Positions 29,369-38,279 of a DNA stretch of 64,000 bases are shown in pieces. Source of the stretch: Nocardia niigatensis NBRC 100131. GTDB lineage: Bacteria; Actinomycetota; Actinomycetes; Mycobacteriales; Mycobacteriaceae. The stretch is from the NCBI RefSeq assembly GCF_000308655.1, contig NZ_BAGC01000041.1, positions 186,001 to 250,000 on the forward strand, read 5' to 3'. The position numbers and the translations under genes are program-made. Every line of letters begins with the position of its first letter. The first letter of the stretch is position 1. The notes under the pieces are model-generated. The model made no database searches. It saw nothing but the letters and a program-made list of their open reading frames with translations, and was not told the origin of the DNA.

Positions 29369-29599
29369 TCAGTCGGCAATCTGGCGCATCGCCCGATCCG
29401 GCAGGATCCCGGCCTGGACGAGTTCCGTGTAGATCCGCTGCTGTTCATCGTCGAGATTCGAGTACAGCATGTCGTACGCCAGCTCTTCCTCGGCGAGCAC
29501 CGCGACCGGATCCCAGTCGTCACCGAGTGCCGCGACTACGGCGCTGCGCCGTCGTGCCTCGTCCAGCGTGAGGTCGTAAGCAAAATCGTGGTCGGCCAT
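29369..29599 (-). CDS. Small actinobacterial protein (DUF6400-like)
   Basis: This 76-residue protein starts MADHDFAYDLTLDEARRRSA and continues VVAALGDDWDPVAVLAEEEL and NLDDEQQRIYTELVQAGILP. It resembles a small soluble acidic family found in Streptomyces and Nocardia; the family name is from memory and uncertain. No function is known. The start is supported by the clean N-terminal pattern. Confidence 0.65.
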   Translation of the reverse strand: MADHDFAYDLTLDEARRRSAVVAALGDDWDPVAVLAEEELAYDMLYSNLDDEQQRIYTELVQAGILPDRAMRQIAD

Positions 29600-29774
29600 A
29601 CAGGCATCTCCAACAAGGGTCTTTCCAAAATCGAATTGCCGACGATGCCCAACGACGCCTTCTCGGGCAATGATCTGCATCACGTTCCACGCTTGGACTT
29701 CGTCACATTTGATGCCCGTGTGCGGACTGGAGCGTTCGTGGCGATCACGCCGACGCTGCCGGGTGCGACGCTGA

Positions 29775-30269
29775 TCGGCAGGTATTTCGGCGGCTTGCGC
29801 AGTCGTCATCGACCGGGTCGCTACCGTGGCCGGTACCACGCGCACCGCGCTGTCCGGTCGCTTCCCGGGACGCGTCGCCCTGATCGCCAATGCCCTGGCC
29901 GGGCATTTCGGCGCCGATCCAGCACCCGACACCGGCAACCTGCGCGACGACATGATCGCGCTGCAACGCCTACAGGTCGAGTTCTTCCAGACCCCGGTCA
30001 TCGCAGCGGGCATCGCCGGCCTGCTCGGCGATCTCAGCAGCGACCCACAGTGGAGCGCAGTGTTCCATGAGGGCTTCATGGAACCCCGCCGCGCCGTCGA
30101 CCGCGGCGAGATACCGCCGGTCACCCGCCCCACCCTCGTCTCCGACATCTTGACCGGCCCGCTGCTGCACGCGATGCTCCCCGCCACCGGACCCCTCGAC
30201 GACACCCTCGTCGCCGCCACCGCCGACGCAGCCCTGCACATACTCGAGGCCGGCATTCGCGACGTGTAA
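29775..30269 (+). pseudogene. 5'-truncated TetR-family regulator
   Basis: The frame reads VVIDRVATVAGTTRTALSGR and FPGRVALIANALAGHFG, the second half of a TetR helix-turn-helix. A complete-looking ligand-binding domain follows (FFQTPVIAAGIAGLLGDLSS, DILTGPLLHAMLPATG, ADAALHILEAGIRDV). The first 20 or so residues of the HTH and any start codon are missing, because a TGA lies directly upstream in frame. A shorter start at GTG inside the HTH would give a non-binding protein. I call it a remnant. Confidence 0.65.
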
Positions 30270-30514
30270 TCCGCTACGCGGCAAAGCATTCGGTCCTCGC
30301 AGCGCCGCGTCGGGTAGGCCGCCATTTCCTCGGAACGCTCGGGCACGGTCTTCGTCCAGGCCGGCGACTGCCACCAGTGCCGTCGGCGGGCGCCGCCAAC
30401 GCCGAGAGCAGGTCCGCGGCGGGCTCCTGCGCCTTCGCGCGCACCAACCCACTATTCGAACCGACTCGACGCTGCCTGCGACTGTCCGGCTGATGACGGC
30501 GTCGGCGTATCTCC

Positions 30515-30683
30515 TTGCCGGGCAAGCCGATACCGCGTATCCGGCGGCGGTGAAGCACTCGGCGAAGGCGGGCGGGCCCATGGCGCGGATCGCGCCGACC
30601 CCGTGCACCATGACGACCACCGGCGGCCTGGACCCGGGGCTGTGCGTGGCCCGCATGCGATGCGACAGGTCGAGACCAACCAC
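30515..30683 (-). pseudogene. Alpha/beta hydrolase N-terminal remnant
   Basis: SRPPVVVMVHGVGAIRAMGP and PAFAECFTAAGYAVSA give the first strands and oxyanion HG region of an alpha/beta hydrolase. The frame then degenerates into Arg-rich sequence. No nucleophile elbow is seen. Confidence 0.5.
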
Positions 30684-30794
30684 ACGACAATCGGCAAGTG
30701 GCGCGTTCGGTGACCTCGGATGGGCACGGCCAGTTGGACTTTGCCTGCCCTGCGCCGGCCGCGGCGAGTGCGGTTTGCCTCCGGTTGCCGCCGC

Positions 30795-31763
30795 CTAGCT
30801 GATCCCATCGGCATCGGGCTGCGCGAAGCGGGCGATGGCGCGGGCGAGTGCCTCGCCCATCGCGGGGCTGCCGGTGTGGCCGGCGTCGTCGATGACGTGC
30901 AGGCGAGCGTCCGGCCAGACTTTCGCGAGTTCCCACGCGGTTTCGAGCGGGGCGCTGAGATCGAGGCGGCCGTGGATCAGTTCGCCGGGGATCCCGGCCA
31001 GCCGCCCGGCCTCACGCAGCAGCACGCCTTCGTCGAGCCACGCCGCATGCGCGAAGTAGTGCGTGCAGATCCGGACGAAAGCGAGCATGGCGGTGTCCGG
31101 CTCGGCGCTGTACTGCCCGGGGCTGCCCAGGGATTCGTGCGCGATCACCGCGTCCTCCCAGCGACACCACTCGATGGCGGCACTGCGGCGCACCTCCGGA
31201 TCCGGATGCTCCAGCAGCTGCCGGTAGCCCTCGACCAGGTCACCGTCGCCGGGCAGCGCGGCCCGGAACCGTTCCCACTCGGCGGGCAGCAGCCGTGCGA
31301 CTCCCCGGTACAGCCAGTCGATCTCGCGGCGACGGGTGCTGGTGACACCGACCAGCACGATGCCGGTGACCCGCTGCGGGTACCGCTCGGCGTAGGCGAG
31401 AATGAGCGTCGAACCCCAGGACCCGCCGTAGAGCAGCCAGCGTTCGATGCCGAGGTGGGTGCGCAGCCGCTCCATATCGGCGATCAGGTGCTCGGTGGTG
31501 TTCACCGCCATGTCGGTACCCGGATCGGCGGCGCTGGGAATGCTGCGTCCACAACCGCGCTGATCGAACTGCACGATCCGGAAGACGTTCGGATCGAACG
31601 ACTTCCGCGGCCACGGGCTGCTCCCACTGCCCGGACCGCCGTGCACCACCAGCGCCGGTCGGCCCGCGGGGTTGCCGCTGGCGCACCAGTACACCTGGTT
31701 TCCGTCGCCGACCTCGAGCAGACCGTCGGCGTACGGGTCGATCGGGGGAAAGGACGTCGGCAC
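30795..31763 (-). CDS. pip: Prolyl aminopeptidase (proline iminopeptidase)
   Basis: This alpha/beta hydrolase removes N-terminal proline from peptides in the cytoplasm. The product of about 322 residues has LVVHGGPGSGSSP (oxyanion loop), FDQRGCGRS and the nucleophile elbow LYGGSWGSTLILAYAERYP, which is diagnostic for the family. IHGRLDLSAPLETAWELAK (acid) and DDAGHTGS (catalytic His) follow. GTG 31763 (MPTSFPPIDPYADGLLEVGD) fits the family start better than the upstream frame beginning at 31814. Confidence 0.93.
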   Translation of the reverse strand: MPTSFPPIDPYADGLLEVGDGNQVYWCASGNPAGRPALVVHGGPGSGSSPWPRKSFDPNVFRIVQFDQRGCGRSIPSAADPGTDMAVNTTEHLIADMERLRTHLGIERWLLYGGSWGSTLILAYAERYPQRVTGIVLVGVTSTRRREIDWLYRGVARLLPAEWERFRAALPGDGDLVEGYRQLLEHPDPEVRRSAAIEWCRWEDAVIAHESLGSPGQYSAEPDTAMLAFVRICTHYFAHAAWLDEGVLLREAGRLAGIPGELIHGRLDLSAPLETAWELAKVWPDARLHVIDDAGHTGSPAMGEALARAIARFAQPDADGIS

Positions 31764-32236
31764 AGTCGCCGAGGTTAACGCAGACCTCCGCCTGCCTCGG
31801 ATCAGCACGGCCATACCGCCACTACTTCATTCTGCTGGCTGATCCTGATCATGCTGCGCTGCAAGCGATTATGGACGGCGCACTGATCACGACCGATCTC
31901 GTATATCGTCACCCGGCACCTGAAATAGGATGAACAGTCCACCTCCTTTCGTTCATGCGTTGTCAGTGCACATGGAAGGGTCGGACTGTTGCCGCACCAA
32001 CGAGATCTGCGAATGACGGGTACCGCTTGATGTACACAACAGAAGCCTGCATCGAAGACACGAGCAACATCTTGGTCGCGCATGCGGATTGCATGACAAC
32101 GACTTGATCAGGGACTTCTTCGGCGGCGCGAGAACCACGAAACGGACTTCGCCTACCCCCCGCTGAGTTACACCCTCAGCGAGAGCGACCTGATGCCACC
32201 CGTCTGACCTCGAGTGCTTCTGATGATGCGGCCTGA
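31764..32236. other. Gene-free region with an orphan ribosome-binding motif
   Basis: No supportable gene. On the minus strand AAAGGAGGTGG (31941-31951 region) is an ideal Shine-Dalgarno sequence, but no start codon with a meaningful frame follows it. It may be a leftover of a deleted gene. Confidence 0.4.
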
Positions 32237-32505
32237 CTGGTGCGGCAGGGTGTGCGCGAGCACCGGGGCTGGGCGTGGATCGGTGCGGACGTCATCGTGC
32301 TCGGGCTCTACGGGTTCGTTGCCACCCTGCAACCCGATGCCGAGTTCGGTCGCATCCTCGCCGCCTACGGTGGGGTCTTTGTCGCCGGGTCATGCTGTGG
32401 GCCATGGTCCTTGATGGTTTCCTCCCCGACCGGTGAGACGTGACCGGCGCACTCATCCGCCCCGTCGGTGTCGCGGTGATCGTGTACGCGCCCCGGCCTC
32501 ATTGA
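32237..32505 (+). pseudogene. YnfA (UPF0060) membrane protein remnant
   Basis: One frame reads [38 protein letters not shown] and [13 protein letters not shown]. The next frame then carries [14 protein letters not shown], a TGA where the family has Trp (RWD), and [20 protein letters not shown]. This is the YnfA small-drug-resistance-like membrane protein. It lacks the N-terminus, has one frameshift near 32391 and one Trp-to-stop change. Confidence 0.8.
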
Positions 32506-32552
32506 GCAATCCATCCTGGAATCGGCGGTTCCGGACGTTCCACGCGGACGCC

Positions 32553-32595
32553 AACGGCCCGAGATGACCTCGGGCCGTTGATCTTCGGGCTGTCG
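32553..32595 (+). repeat. Dispersed repeat copy: hairpin A and linker
   Basis: AACGGCCCGAG and CTCGGGCCGTT pair as a perfect 11-bp stem around ATGAC, with GATCTTCGGGCTG behind. It can double as a terminator between the YnfA remnant and the convergent DUF4870 gene. Confidence 0.8.
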
Positions 32596-32668
32596 CAAAT
32601 CTGGCCGATGCAGGGATGCCGACAGCGTCATCGATTACGAAAATCCAGCTGCGACTTCGGATACGCCG

Positions 32669-33067
32669 CTACTTGACCGAGTTGGCCAACTGATCGGCAT
32701 AAGGGGCGGTGAACTTTCCGACAATGGGAAGCGCCGCGCGGACACCGCCGGTGTTGTTCGCCTGGACCATGGCCATGATCCAGATGACGACCGCGAAGAC
32801 CGCGACTGCGAGTCCAGCGAGGCTGAAGATGATCCCCAGGACCCCGAGGAGCGAGCCGACGATGCTCAGAACAATATTGACCACCGAGACCGCCCCGAAG
32901 AAGACGATCGATTGCGCGGCATGGAATTTCACATCAGGATCGTTCTTTCCCACAAATAGGAAGATGATTCCGGTGAGCCACCCCAGCGCGTAGGACAGGA
33001 TCGCGCTGGTCTTTTTGTCCAAGCCGGCGGACTGCGGTTGGTTCGCGGGAGGTTGAGAAGATGTCAT
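32669..33067 (-). CDS. DUF4870-type membrane protein
   Basis: This 132-residue protein has a Pro/Gln-rich N-terminus (TSSQPPANQPQSAGLD), then AILSYALGWLTGIIFLFVGK and FHAAQSIVFFGAVSVVNIVL. The HAAQS segment between membrane spans is typical of DUF4870/Tic20-like small membrane proteins. Two more hydrophobic segments follow. Function unknown. Confidence 0.82.
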   Translation of the reverse strand: MTSSQPPANQPQSAGLDKKTSAILSYALGWLTGIIFLFVGKNDPDVKFHAAQSIVFFGAVSVVNIVLSIVGSLLGVLGIIFSLAGLAVAVFAVVIWIMAMVQANNTGGVRAALPIVGKFTAPYADQLANSVK

Positions 33068-33417
33068 GGGGTAAGTAGACACCGTGCGCGCCACCTACCG
33101 ATCCCAACTTTCGGCACGAACCCACAGGTCGCGGGCCAGCCGGCGACCGGGATCCCGCACATGGTTCTCGCGACCAGATGACTGCCAACGAGCTCGAAAT
33201 GCCTGGGCGAGGGCTCATTACACAATCGAGCACCGAAAGGCCGCAGGGTAGCCGAGTTGGTCTCCGAGCGCGGACCGCCCCAGCGGCCGGCAAGCGCGTT
33301 CGCTGCCGAATCTCGCTCGACAGGATCAAGATTCTCCGGGCGGTCCGTCGTAGGACTGGCGGCCGGTGCGCTCGATGAGCAGGTGCGACAGCTGGGCGGC
33401 CTGGCGGGATGGGCTGG
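33068..33417. other. Spacer without a supported gene
   Basis: About 350 bases. Frames are short and Arg/Ala/Pro-rich, and I find no hairpin with long arms. Confidence 0.4.
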
Positions 33418-34362
33418 TCATTGCAGCGGCTCCGGCTGGTCATCGGGAAGGCTCGGGGCGTCGACGTCGGCGGCGCAGCGGCGGAGGGCGTGGACGAGGG
33501 CTCGAGTCGACGCCGTGGTGGGGCCGGGCAGGCGAACCACACTGACGCGGCGTCGTTCCTCTGGGAGGTCGTCGATGCTGATGAGGCGGACGCCGGGCGG
33601 CATCGCGGACAGCAACGTCGCGGGAACGGTGGTGATGCCTGCTCCGGCTGCGACCAGGTGCAGTTTGGTCAACCAGTCTCGGGCGGCGTGATGGACGCGG
33701 GGTCGTCCGGGCAAGCCCGGCCAGACGCCCAGCAGAGGCTCGTCGATGCCGGCTGAGCTGGCAATCCACGTCTCGCCGACCAAATGCTGAGCGGTGACGC
33801 TGGCGTGGTCGGCGAACCGGCCGCTCGCCGGCACCGCCAGGACCAGACGCTCGTCCAGCAACGGTTCTACCCGCAGGGAGGGATCGTCGGTGTCGGGTGA
33901 ACGGTGTGGTGGCCGCGAGGAAAGCACGGCGAGGTCGAGGGTGCCGGCGCGCAGTGCGCGCACCAGCGATGGGGTCGTGCCCTCCCGGGTGGTGACCTGG
34001 ATGTGGGGGCGTTGCCGACGCAGAGTTGCCAGGGCGCGAGCTACGAGCACCGGTCCCGCGGCCGGGAAGAAGCCGAGCCGTACCGTACCGGTGTCGTCCT
34101 CGGCACCGCGCAGCTCCCGATCGGCCGCATCCAACGCGTCCAGCGCTGTCACGGCGTGTCGGAGCAAAGCGCGGCCCGCCGAGGTCAGCCGCACACCGCC
34201 GGGGTAGCGGTCGAACAGCCGAACGCCGGTGGCCTGCTCCATCGCCGCCACCTGCCGGGAGACGGCCGACTGCGTGTATCCCAGTGTCTGGGCAGCGGCC
34301 GTGAAGGTGCCCCGTTCGGCCACCTCACGCAGTACTCGCAGCCCAATCACCGTGACGTCCAT
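33418..34362 (-). CDS. LysR family transcriptional regulator
   Basis: This 314-residue regulator has the N-terminal helix-turn-helix (LRVLREVAERGTFTAAAQTL, GYTQSAVSRQVAAMEQATGV). A linker helix and substrate-binding domain follow (VRLGFFPAAGPVLVARALAT, LDLAVLSSRPP). It is divergent from the CMD and tautomerase genes, with 62 bases between starts that hold two palindromes, so it most likely controls them in response to a small aromatic or related ligand. Confidence 0.92.
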   Translation of the reverse strand: MDVTVIGLRVLREVAERGTFTAAAQTLGYTQSAVSRQVAAMEQATGVRLFDRYPGGVRLTSAGRALLRHAVTALDALDAADRELRGAEDDTGTVRLGFFPAAGPVLVARALATLRRQRPHIQVTTREGTTPSLVRALRAGTLDLAVLSSRPPHRSPDTDDPSLRVEPLLDERLVLAVPASGRFADHASVTAQHLVGETWIASSAGIDEPLLGVWPGLPGRPRVHHAARDWLTKLHLVAAGAGITTVPATLLSAMPPGVRLISIDDLPEERRRVSVVRLPGPTTASTRALVHALRRCAADVDAPSLPDDQPEPLQ

Positions 34363-34371
34363 GAGCGATCA

Positions 34372-34397
34372 GCATATCCAGTATGCGAAGCATTCGC
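34372..34397 (+). promoter_or_regulatory. Overlapping palindromes in the LysR/CMD intergenic region
   Basis: GCATA-TCCAG-TATGC (34372-34386) and GCGAA-GCA-TTCGC (34385-34397) are adjoining perfect inverted repeats in the short divergent promoter. They are plausible LysR sites; one could be autoregulatory. Confidence 0.55.
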
Positions 34398-34424
34398 TTT
34401 CAGAATGGGGGTGTGGTTCCTAGC

Positions 34425-35047
34425 GTGAAAGGCGTGAACGAGCAATCCACCACCGGAGCCTCCGGACTGGGCGGGCGGTTGCCCCTCCTTGTTCCCACTG
34501 CCCTCGATCGGGCGCAGCGCGATATCTACACCAGGCTGCAAACCACGCGCCTGCGCAGCGCGGAAGGGGCCGGCTACCTGGCCGTGCTGCCCGACGGGCG
34601 GCTGATCGGCCCGTTCAACGCCATGCTGCGCAACCCGCGCATCGCTCAGCCCCTGCTGGAGTGGGCCCAGGCGATCACCCGAGCCGACATCGCGGCCGAT
34701 GTCCGTGAGGTGGTCATCCTCACCGTGGCCGCCCAGTGGCGGGCCGAGTACGCGCTCTACGCCCACACCACGGGCGCCAGGTGTGCCGGCGTGCCCGAGG
34801 CCGCGATCGCAGCCCTGCGGCACGGTGACACACCCGGGGTCTGCGCGCCGAGGCCGACGTCGCCCACCGCCTGGCCGCCGCCCTGGTCCGCGACCACCAA
34901 GTTCCAGAGGACCTCTATGCCGACGCGGTGGCCGCGTTCGGCACGGATGGGCTCGTCGCCCTGGTCAACCTCGTCGGCCAGTACCTCAACACCAGCGCGC
35001 TGCTGGCCTGCTTCCAGGTCCCCGCCCCCACCCAGCCCACCGCCTGA
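34425..35047 (+). pseudogene. Carboxymuconolactone decarboxylase-like (CMD/AhpD) protein with frameshift
   Basis: The first frame gives GYLAVLPDGRLIGPFNAMLR, ITRADIAADVREVVILTVAA and a HTTGARCAGVPEAAIAALRH segment of the CMD fold. Near 34840 the signal moves to the next frame: LRAEADVAHRLAAALVRDHQ, LVALVNLVGQYLNTSALLAC and a TGA at 35045. The two halves together make a normal-length protein of about 207 codons. CMD proteins are decarboxylases or peroxidases; the usual CxxC pair of AhpD is not seen. It is either a fresh pseudogene or a sequencing error. Confidence 0.7.
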
Positions 35048-35080
35048 CACGCCACACAACGCACCAGAAAGGGAACGACA

Positions 35081-35512
35081 ATGCCACTGATCAACATCTA
35101 CCTGCGCCAGGGCACTACACCCGAGTACCGCCGCAAGGTCTCCGCCGCCCTCCACAAGGCCATGGTCGACGTCTTGAAGATCCCCCAGGACGACCAGTTT
35201 CATGTCTTCCTAGAGGTCACGCCAGACAACTTCCACATGCAGCCGGTGGTGTTCGGCCTGCCGCGCAGCGAGCGCACCATGTTCATCCAGCTGTCCTTCA
35301 ACCAGCGCACAGCCGAGCAGAAGAACGAACTGTTCCAGGAGATTGTCAGCAACCTACGGCTCTTCGCCGACGTCCCGGAAGAAGACATCATGATGGTGGT
35401 CTTCGAGACAGCCCGCGAGAACTGGTGGGCCGCCGGCCGCGTCGTCAATCCCGAAACCGGCTACGACGTGCGCATGACCGACGTCCCCGCCGAAAACGCT
35501 GCCACGCAATGA
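35081..35512 (+). CDS. Tautomerase family protein
   Basis: This 143-residue protein begins Met-Pro (MPLINIYLRQGTTPEYRRKV), so Pro2 becomes the catalytic N-terminal proline of the tautomerase superfamily. RSERTMFIQLSFNQRTAEQK gives the conserved Arg and beta strand. Such enzymes catalyse keto-enol tautomerisation or hydrolytic dehalogenation. It follows the CMD gene by 33 bases behind an AAAGGGAAC site and should be under the divergent LysR regulator. Confidence 0.87.
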   Translation: MPLINIYLRQGTTPEYRRKVSAALHKAMVDVLKIPQDDQFHVFLEVTPDNFHMQPVVFGLPRSERTMFIQLSFNQRTAEQKNELFQEIVSNLRLFADVPEEDIMMVVFETARENWWAAGRVVNPETGYDVRMTDVPAENAATQ

Positions 35513-35602
35513 CCCGCACTACTGTCCGGCCCCCGAGATCGCGGGCACTCCTTACCTCGACCTTTCGCGAACTCTTCAGCGCCCTGTTGTGAATCACACG
35601 AA

Positions 35603-35623
35603 ATGCGTTGCAGTACAACGCAT
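35603..35623 (+). promoter_or_regulatory. Orphan operator-like palindrome
   Basis: ATGCGTTG-CAGTA-CAACGCAT has perfect 8-bp arms. No gene starts close by on either strand, so the target may have been lost. Confidence 0.45.
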
Positions 35624-35769
35624 CATGTGCTGATAGAGACTCTTCACGACGCTGGACCCCTTCAGCGGGCACGAGGGGGCTCAGCTTCCGCGCGTGGCGG
35701 AGGTTTCCCTGGCCTTGCGATCGAGATCGCCGAAAGAGCACGTTCGGCAAAAGCGTCGGGCAGCCCGCC

Positions 35770-35835
35770 CAGAACGCACGAAACTCGGCTGAGCGCCGGC
35801 CCGAAGCGGCCAGCGCGGGAAGTCGCCAGCGGAAA
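35770..35835 (-). repeat. Dispersed repeat copy in reverse orientation, degraded
   Basis: Read on the plus strand, AGAACGCAC, then CCGAAGCGGCCAGCGCGGGA and CAGCGGAA match the reverse complement of the right end, hairpin B and linker. It is the only inverted copy I recognised. Confidence 0.45.
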
Positions 35836-35858
35836 CGGCTGCGGATCGGTGGCAGGCG

Positions 35859-36437
35859 CTACTGTTCCCGAGTGCTCGCGAGTGTCAACTGTTTTCGGTG
35901 GTGGTCGTAGTGCTGCCCTGGATACCGGTAGAGCTCAGCAAGGCTCATGTAGTCCTGAAAGTACGGATCCCACCGATTCGGATACCGCATACCGCGGGCG
36001 AAATCCTCGTCGGTCTGCCTGGACAGGGACCGCTGCAACGAGGCGATCACGCGGTCCATCTTCGCGCCCATCCTGCGCCGGTTGTACACACGGGTCGCCA
36101 GGCGGGAACCGTAAAAGTTGATCACGTCGAACGGCTTGGTCACCGCGTTGAGAAACCGCGAGTTCGCGCGGCTGGCGCCAGCGGGCAGCCGGCCGAACAG
36201 GCGCAACAGGACAAGGAGTTTCTGAACGATCATGTAGCCGAACACCATGTGGAACAACAGCTCTTCGTTGGTCCAGCGAGTTCCGTTCGTCGGTGCACTC
36301 CACTCGCCGGCGTCCGTAGTGTCCAGCAGGTGGTGAAAGTCGGCTCGGGCCCGCTCCAGGTCCGCCGCCAAGTCGTCTCGATCGACTGCCGGTTGTGCCA
36401 CCACTCCACCTCGATCCGAGCGTTGCGACACGCTCAT
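35859..36437 (-). CDS. DinB-like four-helix protein
   Basis: This 192-residue protein reads ARADFHHLLDTTDAGEWSAP, TRWTNEELLFHMVFGYMIVQ and, at the end, YRYPGQHYDHHRKQLTLAST. The three histidine positions (one in the first helix, LFH, and the late HYDHH) suit the metal site of DinB/YfiT proteins, which include thiol-dependent transferases such as mycothiol S-transferases. A hydrophobic, basic middle region is unusual. ATG 36437 was chosen over the upstream GTG. Confidence 0.75.
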   Translation of the reverse strand: MSVSQRSDRGGVVAQPAVDRDDLAADLERARADFHHLLDTTDAGEWSAPTNGTRWTNEELLFHMVFGYMIVQKLLVLLRLFGRLPAGASRANSRFLNAVTKPFDVINFYGSRLATRVYNRRRMGAKMDRVIASLQRSLSRQTDEDFARGMRYPNRWDPYFQDYMSLAELYRYPGQHYDHHRKQLTLASTREQ

Positions 36438-36483
36438 AAGACGATGGTGGCGCTCGGACACCCAAAGTCAAGATGCGTCCCGC

Positions 36484-36612
36484 ACTCGGCATGATCGTGC
36501 GCTGTCGGCGGTTGGTCAGCCGCCCGGGATGCCCGCGGCCCGTTGATCTTCCGAGGTGCCGCGCCGGCCGGTTCGGTCAGCGCGACATGCGGCATACAGC
36601 GCGCACGTATGA
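36484..36612 (+). repeat. Dispersed repeat, full copy
   Basis: Left end CTCGGCATGATCGTGCGCTG. Hairpin A is decayed. The linker is CGGCCCGTTGATCTTCCGAG and hairpin B is CCGCGCCGGCC-GGTTC-GGTCAGCGCG. The right end is ACATGCGGCATACAGCGCGC. It is one of the best complete copies. Confidence 0.85.
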
Positions 36613-36805
36613 CGGCGCGGCAGCAAGTGAGTCCCCTCCATGCCGCGTTGCCGAATTTGCCTATAAGGACTCGAGAGCGGCGGCGCTTCGCGCCGCTGCC
36701 ACGCTACGCCGCACCCCGCCGCGCTCCCGCGCTCCCGCGCTGCGGGAGCGTCGGCGCGGCGGCGGCACACGCTCCGCCGCGAAACCCGTTGAAGGACAAC
36801 AAACG
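36613..36805. other. GC-rich spacer with short hairpins
   Basis: AGCGGCG/CGCCGCT and CGCTCCCGC-GCT-GCGGGAGCG stems occur just before the next gene. They could be a terminator or leader structure. Confidence 0.4.
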
Positions 36806-37150
36806 ATGCCTGACAGTAACGAACCCGCAGTGCGCTACTTCGCATTGATCGATGACGAGAGAGGCTACCCCGATAGCTCGCGCGCGCGTCGGATTACCGG
36901 GCTTGTGCGCCGGACCGCCACGCGACCAGTGCCGACCGACGAAGCGCTCGGCAGGGACTTCAAGTGGGGTCCTACCGAGTATCTCCGACGCTACAAGCCC
37001 GGAACGGACGAGCCTCACGAGGAGATCTCCGCTGAGTCGGCCGAGCGATTGATAGAGAGTTGGCGCGCCACAACGGCGAGCCGCGAGGCCGAGCGGGCCG
37101 AACGCGCATGCCCGGAGTCGAACCCACCCATCGACGATGCACAAACCTGA
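36806..37150 (+). CDS. Hypothetical soluble protein
   Basis: This 114-residue protein starts MPDSNEPAVRYFALIDDERG. It has GLVRRTATRPVPTDEALGRD, WGPTEYLRRYKPGTDEPHEE and ISAESAERLIESWRATTASR. Composition and periodicity are protein-like, while the other frames are shadow-like. GAAGGA lies 13 bases before ATG 36806. No family is recognised. Confidence 0.6.
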   Translation: MPDSNEPAVRYFALIDDERGYPDSSRARRITGLVRRTATRPVPTDEALGRDFKWGPTEYLRRYKPGTDEPHEEISAESAERLIESWRATTASREAERAERACPESNPPIDDAQT

Positions 37151-37334
37151 TCGGATCGGGGCGCGGACAAACCGGCCGGGCATGGGAGCCGTTCCCGACT
37201 CAGCTGGCCCGAGTCCCGTCGACCGATCGGCCGGCACCCACCTCACCACGGAACTCCACGCCGTACCCGGTCCATGTCCCAGTTCTCGCAGTGGCAAGAG
37301 CCGCCCGATCAGCGGCATGTGCGGATGTTATCGG

Positions 37335-38174
37335 CTAGAGGCGTATCGCCGTACGGACGAGGTCGGCGATGGCTTTGGATCTGCTGTGTGGTGGCCAGGC
37401 GATGACGGTCGTGACGGCCGGTGCGTCCGAAACCGGCACGATGGCGTGATCGTCGCGTAGTTGGGCTCGGAGCGACTCGGGCATGACTGCACAGGTCCGG
37501 CCGAGCGCGATCAGCTGAATCAACTGGGTGTGGTCGCGAACCTGCGGGCCGGGGCCGTCCGGATAACCTCCATCCGGTCGAGGCCAGCGCGGCAGGGGCA
37601 GGTCCGTCAGGGCGTTGACCTCGGCCATCGACATGTGGGGCCGGTTGGCGAGGGGGTGCCCGGCGGGCAGGACCACGACCTGCTGTTCGGTGTGCAGGTC
37701 CTCGGTGTCGAATCCGGCCGTCATGTCGTAGGGCCTCAGGAGCAGAGCAACGTCGGCACGCCCGTTGCGTAGCAGGGTTTCCGGTTCGCCTGGCCCGCAC
37801 AGCACCACCTCGACTGCGACAGCGCCTGGTTCGGCGGCGTAGGCGTCCAGCAGCTTCGACAACAGTTCCCTGGACGCTCCGGCCTTGGTGGCCAGCACCA
37901 CGCCGGGGTTGTCGGCAGCGGCGCGGCGGGTGCGGCGGTCGGCGGCTTCGACCGCTTCGAGGGCGAGGCGGGCCTCCCGCAGCAGCACCGACCCGGCCTT
38001 GGTCAACGTGATCGTGCGGGAATTGCGTTGCAGCAGAACGACTCCGAGCCGCCGTTCCAGCTGCTGGATCGCCCGCGACAGCGGTGGTTGCGCCATCGAG
38101 AGCCGTTGTGCCGCCCGCCCGAAGTGCAACTCCTCGGCGACGGCGACGAAGTATCGCAACTCCCGTGTCTCCAC
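37335..38174 (-). CDS. LysR family transcriptional regulator
   Basis: This 279-residue regulator starts at GTG 38174, METRELRYFVAVAEELHFGR. The helix-turn-helix AAQRLSMAQPPLSRAIQQLE and RRLGVVLLQRNSRTITLTKA are textbook LysR sequence. The ligand domain follows (ADVALLLRPYDMTAGFDTED). It is divergent from the SDR at 38280 with about 105 bases between, so SDR and quinone reductase are its likely targets. Confidence 0.93.
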   Translation of the reverse strand: METRELRYFVAVAEELHFGRAAQRLSMAQPPLSRAIQQLERRLGVVLLQRNSRTITLTKAGSVLLREARLALEAVEAADRRTRRAAADNPGVVLATKAGASRELLSKLLDAYAAEPGAVAVEVVLCGPGEPETLLRNGRADVALLLRPYDMTAGFDTEDLHTEQQVVVLPAGHPLANRPHMSMAEVNALTDLPLPRWPRPDGGYPDGPGPQVRDHTQLIQLIALGRTCAVMPESLRAQLRDDHAIVPVSDAPAVTTVIAWPPHSRSKAIADLVRTAIRL

Positions 38175-38279
38175 CGTGTCATCGTATCCGGCGCTCACCA
38201 CGACCAATACCCGTGCGGTATCGCCGCCCACCCGACCGGTCTTGGACGCCCCACCCGAGTCCGCAACATGATCGACGGC

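Larger units (their letters stand above)
35513..35858. other. Intergenic region with an orphan palindrome and an inverted repeat-family copy
   Basis: No gene is supported. It contains the perfect inverted repeat at 35603-35623 and a degraded, oppositely oriented copy of the dispersed repeat at 35770-35835. Confidence 0.5.

Noticed and set aside
31941-31951. Ideal Shine-Dalgarno sequence on the minus strand
   Set aside because: No start codon with a usable frame follows; left as an observation only.
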